A DNA stretch of 5,414 bases. Origin: Thermoproteota archaeon. GTDB taxonomy: Archaea; Thermoproteota; Thermoprotei_A; Sulfolobales; Desulfurococcaceae. The stretch is from NCBI GenBank assembly GCA_013154205.1, contig JAADCY010000222.1, forward strand, positions 1 through 5,414. Direction: 5' to 3'. The position numbers and the translations under genes are program-made. The first letter of the stretch is position 1; each line of letters begins with the position of its first letter. Positions 1-5,377 of this stretch are shown here, piece by piece. The notes under the pieces were generated by a model. That model saw only the letters and a program-made list of their open reading frames with translations. It ran no database searches and was not told the origin of the DNA.

Positions 1-2
1 AC

Positions 3-1745
3 GCTCTAGCCATAATCGATATGCCGGTTTTCGGAAAAGACTGGCCAAAACCCATTAGGCTAATCCAGGAGAAGATGGACTGGGTCTTCCTAGCATCGCC
101 AGCAATATATTACTGTCTGAACAAGACATTACCGCCTAGAATAGATCTAAAAACTATGTACACCAATGTACTACCGAGATTGATCAAGGCGATTGTTCTT
201 CCAGGAGTAATGTATTACCCCATAACGAAAAACTATGAAACACCAATAACTCTCCGCCTAACAGAAAGAGGCGTATGTAAAGACTACGCCTACGCATCAG
301 CATTCCTCGCAGATTCTCTAGGCCTAGTAGCGGTGGACATGTTCGGCGTAGACCCACGTACCGGGATAAACCATTCATTATCAGGACTCATAATACCATC
401 AAGCCTCCGCATAAAGAAGGGGATACAAGTCATAAAAGATATTGATGGTGATGGAGAAAAAGAGTATCTAGTCCCCCTAGTCGACACGGCCAAGATACCT
501 TTAAAGCTACTAACCAAAGGAGGCTTCACAGATAACCTGATCGTAGACCCCGGGATCCCTATCCTCGGAATGGATCCATATAGGGAGAAAATAGATTATT
601 ACTGGTACATACAGTACTTCATAGGCCTCGACAAAGACTATAAATCGCTGCCTCCACCGTTCAGGCCTAAATGGACAGCGATAACGGATAAGCTAATGTT
701 AACCCTGGCTCATTTATACGACAATATAACATTGAACTATACTCGTCTAACCATAAAACTAGTGGTTGACGGCGATATAACGAGCAAGACTTTCTCATGG
801 CTCGCCATACTGGAGAAGAAGAACAATCTAAGTATGAGCGAGATCTTCAAATTAATACAGTCAAACGCGGTGCTTGACATATCATCATATAAACCTCACG
901 AATGGATAACGGTATTCGCAGAATTCATAGCCTCAAAAATAATACTAAACATTGTAACACCGCCTCTAGTCCTCTCCTACGATACTAAAGTAGGGCAGAC
1001 TCATGGAATACCTGACTGGTTCTGGAAACTAGTATATAAGTACTGGACAATAGGGTCGGCAGAAACAGTGACGCCGACGATAACTCAGACAAAGAAATAT
1101 CTACAAATAACAGTCAGTCCTGTATTTCATAAAGAAGGCAACAAATATGTGTTTGTGTGTCTACAGGGCTCAGAAATAATCAATGGAACAAAGTATTCAG
1201 TCGTGGTAAGGCCGACAAACAAGATAGGCATTATACAGATCACTGTGACCGTAGATGATCACACATACATATTTACCGTTCAGAATACACCATCAGACTG
1301 GCCCATATTAACGATAAAAAAGGCTTTCGATGGCTACTCCGGTCTAATGATATGTGCAAACTATACATTGTCTGACGTCTTAAGCATTCGTCTCAATTAT
1401 ACCGATAACAGATTAGTTGTATCATCAAATTATACGGTAGGGATTCTCGGCATACATTACTACATAAGTATAATAAACAAAACGTTCTATATGAAGCTAT
1501 ACATATATAGCGGTTTTCCGCAAATAATGTTTGCAAGAATAACTATTCATTATAAGAGAGGACCTGTTATCGAGGAAGTTCTTTCTCCTTCCATCTATAT
1601 CAATGGATCAACTGGTGGTATAATAGACACCGTGGAGCACGTATTATTATTAAAGGATATTAAGGATATAGATTCTATCATAGTTTTCGTAAGAGCTATA
1701 GATGCAACGCTCGTCATATACTTTTATCCTTCCTCCTCATCCTAA
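3..1745 (+). CDS. Transglutaminase-like secreted protein, 5'-partial
   Basis: The reading frame is open to the left edge, and the six codons before the first ATG (base 21) read ALAIID. No ribosome binding site precedes that ATG, so the true start and any signal peptide probably lie outside the window. Counting from the ATG, the visible part is 574 residues. GVCKDYA (84-90) carries the likely nucleophile Cys86, His118 lies in GINHS and Asp155 in LVDTA. This is the order and spacing of the transglutaminase-like/papain-fold triad; in archaea such proteins are usually called putative cysteine proteases. A DIDGDG calcium-loop-like stretch lies at 140-145. Residues from about 350 to 570 look beta-rich. 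Eleven N-x-S/T sequons (for example N235, N388, N447, N459, N470, N528) point to an exported glycoprotein. No C-terminal membrane anchor is seen. The substrate is unknown; peptide-bond hydrolysis is likelier than crosslinking. The gene ends inside the convergent methyltransferase gene. Confidence 0.72.
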   Translation, partial: ALAIIDMPVFGKDWPKPIRLIQEKMDWVFLASPAIYYCLNKTLPPRIDLKTMYTNVLPRLIKAIVLPGVMYYPITKNYETPITLRLTERGVCKDYAYASAFLADSLGLVAVDMFGVDPRTGINHSLSGLIIPSSLRIKKGIQVIKDIDGDGEKEYLVPLVDTAKIPLKLLTKGGFTDNLIVDPGIPILGMDPYREKIDYYWYIQYFIGLDKDYKSLPPPFRPKWTAITDKLMLTLAHLYDNITLNYTRLTIKLVVDGDITSKTFSWLAILEKKNNLSMSEIFKLIQSNAVLDISSYKPHEWITVFAEFIASKIILNIVTPPLVLSYDTKVGQTHGIPDWFWKLVYKYWTIGSAETVTPTITQTKKYLQITVSPVFHKEGNKYVFVCLQGSEIINGTKYSVVVRPTNKIGIIQITVTVDDHTYIFTVQNTPSDWPILTIKKAFDGYSGLMICANYTLSDVLSIRLNYTDNRLVVSSNYTVGILGIHYYISIINKTFYMKLYIYSGFPQIMFARITIHYKRGPVIEEVLSPSIYINGSTGGIIDTVEHVLLLKDIKDIDSIIVFVRAIDATLVIYFYPSSSS

Positions 1746-2214
1746 GATACTCTCTAAAACTATTGATCGTTGGGAGCATCGGTGTTTTCTCCATATAGGC
1801 AATATATTGTTTCCCCCAGTACATTACGAGTTCTTTCTCCTCGACTTTCATGAGTATTATCCAGAACGGGAATATGGCTGCCCAGGACACTAGGCCTGGG
1901 ATGCTGCCGAGTATTAATGGTATGCTTAACAAGTTCATAATTGTCCAGAAATAGAAGGGGTGTCTACAGAGCCTGTAAGGGCCATCCGTAAGAAGTATGG
2001 GGAAATCCTCTGGCTTCTCGTGTTTCTCAGGGAAAAGACTATGTATTCTTATCATTTGCACGAGCGAGTAGATGAAGAGCAGACCGCCAAATATGATGAG
2101 GGCTGGCTGGAGAACGAGTAGTCTAGGACCATTAAGAGAACATACTATAACGACGAAATATGATACGGGGAACAATATTCGCCGAATAATGATACTCTTC
2201 AACTCCATGCTCAC
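1714..2214 (-). CDS. ICMT/PEMT-like membrane methyltransferase
   Basis: This is a 166-residue integral-membrane protein of the isoprenylcysteine carboxyl methyltransferase / phospholipid methyltransferase superfamily, which uses S-adenosylmethionine at the membrane face. Hydrophobic segments lie at about 11-27, 33-56 and 88-121. The family signature is clear: GPYRLCRHPFYF (78-89), then EEKELVMYWGKQYIAY (125-140) and MLPT near 146-149. The tail after 150 is basic (REYLRMRRKDK) and probably cytoplasmic. Its GTG start overlaps the stop of the secernin-like gene as GTGA, so translation is probably coupled. An ATG two codons in (2208) is an alternative start, but the GGTG just before it is only 3 nt away. 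The last 10 or so codons overlap the convergent gene. The family assignment is firm. The substrate (a lipid, a prenylated molecule or a small hydrophobic compound) is unknown, and no CaaX-type protein is visible in the window. Confidence 0.85.
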   Translation of the reverse strand: MSMELKSIIIRRILFPVSYFVVIVCSLNGPRLLVLQPALIIFGGLLFIYSLVQMIRIHSLFPEKHEKPEDFPILLTDGPYRLCRHPFYFWTIMNLLSIPLILGSIPGLVSWAAIFPFWIILMKVEEKELVMYWGKQYIAYMEKTPMLPTINSFREYLRMRRKDKSI

Positions 2215-3512
2215 CTTAATTCTAGTCCGGCCTTTCTAGAGATCTTCTTGATAACCCATCTATAGTAGAAGGGTGCTCTGGGCTTGAACTTTGTAATTGA
2301 CGCTATAACTTGTTCTTCTAGCTTGTCTTCCTCCTTTATTGATCTCTTGAAAATATCCCACGTGTTTTCTCCTTTCACGAATCGATCCCATGCTTCATCA
2401 TGCAATATTCTCTCTTTCTGGTATAGTTGTTCTCGGTAATCGGCTAGCAATGGGTAGCGTAGTATCATTGTCCTTCTAATCATTTCTTTCTTCCACCAGT
2501 AGTTCTCCGGGCTATACTTGTTCGTGGCGGTGCCACCTGGTAGTAGATCTGGCTTTGCTGGGAGGCTTAACGGTTTAAACATTGATAAGCAGGGGGTCGA
2601 TGAGAGTGTTAATAGGACTAATTGTCTCTCCCGCCCCAATAAGGCTATCATTGACGATGCCGTCTGGCTAGGCCTTGTCAATCCACCATAATGCATGCAT
2701 ATGTCGCGGTTAGAGCCTTTCCACGGCATATAGGGTTCTTTCTCGTGGAATCTAAGTAGATCTGTGAGATGGTTTAGATGTATCCTCGGGATGTGCTGGG
2801 CGAGATATTCGGTCGTCGTCTTCCTACGTTCCCTTCCATGGGCGATCCACGTGTATAATCTGTCTGAATAACACCTGGCGAAGCTGAACATCGATCTACT
2901 GCACCTATATTCTTTTACGGCGTGCTCGACCAGGTTATCGCTACACATATCCCATTCATCATCTATAGTCAAAGCGTTCGAAACAGTGTAGAACCCGATG
3001 AGCTTTTTCGCCGCCCAGTGTTTTCCGGCAGTCTCTAGAAGCCAGGCCTGATCGGGATCAACTATGAGATAGCTATTATGATACCTGAACTTCTTTCCAT
3101 AAGCATAGTTTCCTCCCTGCCCTGGATCCTCTATGAGCTGGATTATGAAGTCAAGGGCTTCCTTAGCGTCACGGCAGCGTTCGAGAGCTAGGCGGAGAAT
3201 ATCCATTCCGAGTATTCCTTCCTCGCTATATGGCTCCTTGGTGAAGACGGCTACATTGCCTATCGCTAACCCGTACTCGTTGACCCCCATCTCAGCTCCA
3301 TAAGTCCACCAGGGTCTAGAGATCAGTACAGCATATGTTGTTCTTGCCTGGGGATATTCGCCATATGTTAGCTTGACCATTGATTCTTCATGCTTCATCC
3401 GGGGGATATACTCGATGATCTGTGCTTCGTTAGGCTCTCTATCACTGTTCTTAGCGAATACGTTCATGCCCAGCAACGTGTTCTCTTTATCAACGAATAC
3501 CATGTCGCACAA
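2211..3512 (-). CDS. Secernin-family (peptidase C69) Ntn-hydrolase
   Basis: The 433-residue protein matches the secernin / C69 dipeptidase family along its length, as far as memory of the family allows. It begins MCD, with Cys2 placed to become the N-terminal nucleophile once Met1 is removed. Family blocks follow: FAKNSDREPNEAQ (19-31), SRPWWTYGAEMGVNEYGLAIGN (65-86), GILGMDILRLALER (99-112), GQGGNYAYG (131-139), YHNSYLIVDPDQAWLLETAGKHWA (144-167) and MHYGGLTRPSQTASSM (273-288). The C-terminal 90 residues are helical and charged. No signal peptide is seen, so a cytoplasmic amidohydrolase or peptidase is expected. The TTG start is supported because Cys is codon 2 and a GGTG (3523-3520) lies 7 nt upstream; ATG at codon 4 would lose the nucleophile. 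The gene follows a 76-bp gap with a promoter candidate and runs into the methyltransferase gene by a GTGA overlap. The substrate is unknown; secernins have been assigned peptidase or amidase roles mainly by homology. Confidence 0.88.
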   Translation of the reverse strand: MCDMVFVDKENTLLGMNVFAKNSDREPNEAQIIEYIPRMKHEESMVKLTYGEYPQARTTYAVLISRPWWTYGAEMGVNEYGLAIGNVAVFTKEPYSEEGILGMDILRLALERCRDAKEALDFIIQLIEDPGQGGNYAYGKKFRYHNSYLIVDPDQAWLLETAGKHWAAKKLIGFYTVSNALTIDDEWDMCSDNLVEHAVKEYRCSRSMFSFARCYSDRLYTWIAHGRERRKTTTEYLAQHIPRIHLNHLTDLLRFHEKEPYMPWKGSNRDICMHYGGLTRPSQTASSMIALLGRERQLVLLTLSSTPCLSMFKPLSLPAKPDLLPGGTATNKYSPENYWWKKEMIRRTMILRYPLLADYREQLYQKERILHDEAWDRFVKGENTWDIFKRSIKEEDKLEEQVIASITKFKPRAPFYYRWVIKKISRKAGLELR

Positions 3513-3519
3513 AGATATG

Positions 3520-3523
3520 CACC
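3520..3523 (-). promoter_or_regulatory. Ribosome binding site GGTG deciding the secernin TTG start
   Basis: GGTG ends 7 nt before TTG 3512. It supports the TTG over the ATG three codons downstream, in agreement with the need for Cys at position 2. Confidence 0.6.
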
Positions 3524-3533
3524 GCTTTCCCTC

Positions 3534-3551
3534 AAGAAATAAGTATTTGTT
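3534..3551. promoter_or_regulatory. AT-rich imperfect dyad near the predicted start site
   Basis: AAGAAATAAGTATTTGTT is an inverted repeat with 7 of 8 arm positions matching around a 2-nt centre; the inner AAATA/TATTT arms are perfect. It lies where the secernin transcript is predicted to begin, so it could be an operator. It could instead be the TATA element itself, but a start 25 nt downstream would then exclude the GGTG site from the mRNA. Confidence 0.25.
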
Positions 3552-3559
3552 CTACTCAT

Positions 3560-3573
3560 CTGTAAAGATTTCC
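3560..3573 (-). promoter_or_regulatory. BRE/TATA-like promoter before the secernin gene
   Basis: The minus strand reads GGAAAT followed by CTTTACAG. GGAAAT fits the archaeal BRE pattern RNWAAW, and the next eight bases form a degenerate TATA box. Initiation about 25 nt downstream would fall near 3538-3540, leaving a leader of about 25-28 nt that includes the GGTG site. This suggests the secernin-methyltransferase pair can be transcribed independently of the MocA-like gene. Confidence 0.4.
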
Positions 3574-3588
3574 ATAGGCCAAAACACG

Positions 3589-4209
3589 TTATTTCTTCAT
3601 AAAGTACTTGACCCTATTAAGATCATTATACGTGTCTAGGTCAAGGATTATCCCGGGAAACATTAGTTCCAATACCAGGGTCTCCCTCGAGTATTTCCTT
3701 GTAAGTTCTTTAAGCCCTCTCCTCTCCTCGGAGATACCCATGATCTCAGGTACTATTTCAGCCGAGAACAGTACAGGGTGGCCCCTACGCCCCATATGTG
3801 AGGTGACGATTATCTTGTAGAGACCACGTGTTTCACGCTGCTTTTCCACGAGGAACCTATAGACTAGGGGATGTATCCATGCCGTATCGCCGGGCGTGAT
3901 GAACACACCATTGTACTCTTTGAACTCTTTTATCACATAGCCTACCCCCGTCTTGACACTGCTCGACATCCCTTTATGGTACTCGCTATTGTATACTTCA
4001 AGGTATCGGAGACCCCTCAACGCCTCTCTAACTTCGTCTCTCATATACCCTGTTACAACTATGACGGGGCCTACACCAGCATCTAAGGCGTTCTCAACAG
4101 TCATCCTAACAACGGGTTTACCGGGCTCGTACATGTAGAGAAGCTTGTTTCCCTCGAACCTCCTGCTGAGACCGGCGGCGAGAACCACTACGGGGTAAAC
4201 ATTATACAT
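3589..4209 (-). CDS. MocA/MobA-like nucleotidyltransferase
   Basis: This is a Rossmann-like NTP transferase of the MobA-like/MocA group, about 206 residues, the usual length. Numbered from the upstream GTG (4218), it shows VVVLAAGLSRRFEGNKLL (10-27; nucleotide-binding loop and lysine), NSEYHKGMSSSVKTG (77-91), ITPGDTAWIHP (107-117; metal-binding Asp111), GHPVLFS (146-152) and DLDTYNDL (193-200). MocA relatives transfer CMP to molybdopterin-bound molybdenum; other members act on different cofactors or sugars, so the substrate is open. Two blocks depart from the MocA pattern: PGD replaces the usual D-(M/Q)-P, and the GDxG segment expected near 160-170 reads ISEERRGLKEL. I place the start at ATG 4209 because GGAGTGAT (4221-4214) sits 4 nt before it; an in-frame GTG at 4218 would add three residues and falls inside that site. 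An 88-bp gap lies upstream, and the secernin gene follows after 76 bp. Confidence 0.83.
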   Translation of the reverse strand: MYNVYPVVVLAAGLSRRFEGNKLLYMYEPGKPVVRMTVENALDAGVGPVIVVTGYMRDEVREALRGLRYLEVYNSEYHKGMSSSVKTGVGYVIKEFKEYNGVFITPGDTAWIHPLVYRFLVEKQRETRGLYKIIVTSHMGRRGHPVLFSAEIVPEIMGISEERRGLKELTRKYSRETLVLELMFPGIILDLDTYNDLNRVKYFMKK

Positions 4210-4213
4210 AAAT

Positions 4214-4221
4214 ATCACTCC
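4214..4221 (-). promoter_or_regulatory. Ribosome binding site GGAGTGAT deciding the MocA-like start
   Basis: GGAGTGAT lacks one G of the full archaeal Shine-Dalgarno GGAGGTGAT. It ends 4 nt before ATG 4209. It overlaps the alternative GTG start at 4218, which would then be part of the site and not a start codon. Confidence 0.6.
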
Positions 4222-4227
4222 GAAACA

Positions 4228-4237
4228 AGGCTAGCCT
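4228..4237. promoter_or_regulatory. 10-bp perfect palindrome AGGCTAGCCT, possible operator
   Basis: A perfect 10-bp palindrome lies between the candidate TATA box and the start of the MocA-like gene, close to where transcription would begin. A dimeric repressor could bind there. One short palindrome can also arise by chance, and no second copy was noticed in the window. Confidence 0.2.
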
Positions 4238-4257
4238 ACAACATCATGTCTAGTTCT

Positions 4258-4265
4258 TATGTATA
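4258..4265 (-). promoter_or_regulatory. Possible TATA box of the MocA-like gene
   Basis: The minus strand reads TATACATA here, about 50 nt before the ATG at 4209. Initiation about 25 nt downstream would give a leader of roughly 25 nt that keeps the ribosome binding site. No good purine-rich BRE precedes the element, so this is a tentative call. The 88-bp gap (4219-4306) holds this element, the pyrimidine tract and a 10-bp palindrome, and nothing else that I recognise. Confidence 0.3.
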
Positions 4266-4273
4266 GGGATTAA

Positions 4274-4300
4274 AGAGGGTAGAGGAGGAAATAACTAAAA
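4274..4300 (-). terminator. Pyrimidine-rich tract after the orphan gene
   Basis: Right after the TAA of the orphan gene, the minus strand reads TTTTAG and then a run made almost wholly of T and C ending in CTCTTTA. Archaeal RNA polymerase can terminate at T-rich tracts without a hairpin, so this may end the upstream transcript. The T runs are short (4, 3 and 3), so the call is weak. Confidence 0.3.
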
Positions 4301-4306
4301 CTCTAT

Positions 4307-5377
4307 TTATGCGCCTATCTTAATTGATCCTCCAAACAATCCTCCCTTTTTAATAATGAAAACGAGTTTTCCACGCCAATACCTCGCTACACGCTTGTAT
4401 GCTTTCTTGAACACAGATTCTACATCGGCTAGCTTCCATGACTCCTTTGTGGGAGTGAATGTTATCTCTAATCCTCCATCCATCGTTGCCCTGTAGCTTA
4501 CGCTTTTCACGGTGACGTCTTCTTTGTTCGCCATTATTATTGTTGCACCAGCTATTCTAGCAGCATACATGTCTTCTCTTCTCTCGAGCACTAATTCTTT
4601 CCTGTAATCGCCGAAACTAATGCTTAGCTTGGCGCGGGTCGGGTATCCATATGCTTCGACATATTTTGAGAATAGAGCGTACAGCATTACTTCTGGGTCA
4701 AGCCACGGCGTTACAGGCTCCATGACAGCGTCTATAGAGCATGTGTTACGTTCTCTCTTAATCGTCACCGAGATAGGTGTGAAGCCAAGGTCTATCAGTA
4801 TGTTCTTCATCTCCTTCTCGAGATCTACTCCTGATCTAGCCTCTTTCTTCTCCCTAGGCTTCTCCCGGGCTGGAGGCTTCTCTTCTTTCTTCTCAACAGG
4901 TTTTGCTGGGGGCTTCTCGTGTTTTTCTTCTTTTTTCTCCTCTTTCTCGGTGGCGGGTCTCGCTGCTTCTCTCTTGGTTTTCTTAAGGCTAGGGATCTTC
5001 TTGTCCTTGAAAATATCTAGGAGGATATCCTCAGGTATCTTGTACACATCAACCCATTTAGCGCTACATTTTTCCCTTAGTCCTTCGACAATGCTCCATG
5101 CTTTTTCTCCGTAGATCTTCTGGTCTGAAATACTTGTTATGATCGCTATGACTGTTCCTCCGAGAACATATATTGTTGCTTCTCCTTCTCCGGCCTCGGC
5201 TTCAAAACCTATTACGACCTTGTAGAATCCCTTGGAGAGAGAGTCTATCCACTCCTTCTGTATCCATTCACACGCGGCGGGCCCACTCCGGCTCAGGACG
5301 GGTTCTTGTATAAGGGTTATCCGGGCCTTTATCAAAGCGGAGTCAAATATTTTGCTTGCTTCCTCTATACTAGTCAA
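4307..5377 (-). CDS. Orphan two-domain protein with K/E/P-rich linker
   Basis: I do not recognise this 356-residue protein. Three parts are visible. Residues 1-125 form an alpha/beta domain with a segment like EGEATIYVLGGTVIAIITS (64-82) followed by a YGEKAW helix (89-94); this loosely recalls the hairpin-plus-helix of archaeal DUF2226/DUF4388-type domains, a weak guess only. Residues 126-182 are a highly charged linker of KEEKKEE and KPP units, likely disordered. Residues 183-356 are a second alpha/beta domain, with strands near 202-219, 249-264, 271-282 and 287-308, a helix at 316-333 and a glycine-rich end (KKGGLFGG, 343-350). No signal peptide or membrane segment is seen, so it is probably cytoplasmic. 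An in-frame TGA just upstream forces the TTG start, and GGAG at 5391-5388 fits it. The TTGA overlap ties the gene to an upstream gene outside the window. Confidence 0.8.
   Translation of the reverse strand: MTSIEEASKIFDSALIKARITLIQEPVLSRSGPAACEWIQKEWIDSLSKGFYKVVIGFEAEAGEGEATIYVLGGTVIAIITSISDQKIYGEKAWSIVEGLREKCSAKWVDVYKIPEDILLDIFKDKKIPSLKKTKREAARPATEKEEKKEEKHEKPPAKPVEKKEEKPPAREKPREKKEARSGVDLEKEMKNILIDLGFTPISVTIKRERNTCSIDAVMEPVTPWLDPEVMLYALFSKYVEAYGYPTRAKLSISFGDYRKELVLERREDMYAARIAGATIIMANKEDVTVKSVSYRATMDGGLEITFTPTKESWKLADVESVFKKAYKRVARYWRGKLVFIIKKGGLFGGSIKIGA
4832..5002 (-). repeat. Purine-rich low-complexity tract encoding the K/E/P linker
   Basis: This stretch encodes residues 126-182 of the orphan protein, with irregular runs of Lys, Glu and Pro and no fixed repeat unit. 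Within it, bases 4922-4948 are 27 uninterrupted pyrimidines on the plus strand, hence all purine in the mRNA. It probably serves as a flexible, charged tether between two folded domains. The tract also creates a long Ser/Phe-rich antisense reading frame that is not a gene. Confidence 0.75.

Noticed and set aside
184..529. Two minus-strand frames of 64 and 79 codons
   Set aside because: They are antisense to the conserved transglutaminase-like core, whose Cys and His codons lie in the same stretch.
1702..1893. Plus-strand 63-codon frame over the end of the methyltransferase gene
   Set aside because: It is antisense to a clear ICMT/PEMT-like coding region, with no recognisable domain and no ribosome binding site.
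3373..4138. Several short plus-strand frames opposite the secernin and MocA-like genes
   Set aside because: All are shadows of well-supported minus-strand genes. None shows a family motif or a credible start.
4283..4288. AGGAGG on the plus strand, a strong Shine-Dalgarno look-alike
   Set aside because: The next ATG (4309) lies 20 bases on and opens a frame that stops after four codons. The motif is better read as the complement of the pyrimidine-rich tract after the orphan gene.
4931..4936. Six-A run in the minus-strand mRNA as a programmed frameshift site
   Set aside because: The run falls as AAA AAA GAA in frame, not in the phase needed for an A-AAA-AAG slip, and the zero frame continues through a coherent C-terminal domain.
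4620..5114. Plus-strand 164-codon frame, rich in Ser and Phe
   Set aside because: It is antisense to the orphan gene, and its low-complexity SSFFS composition is the mirror of the purine-rich K/E/P linker codons. It has no ribosome binding site of the kind seen for the real genes.
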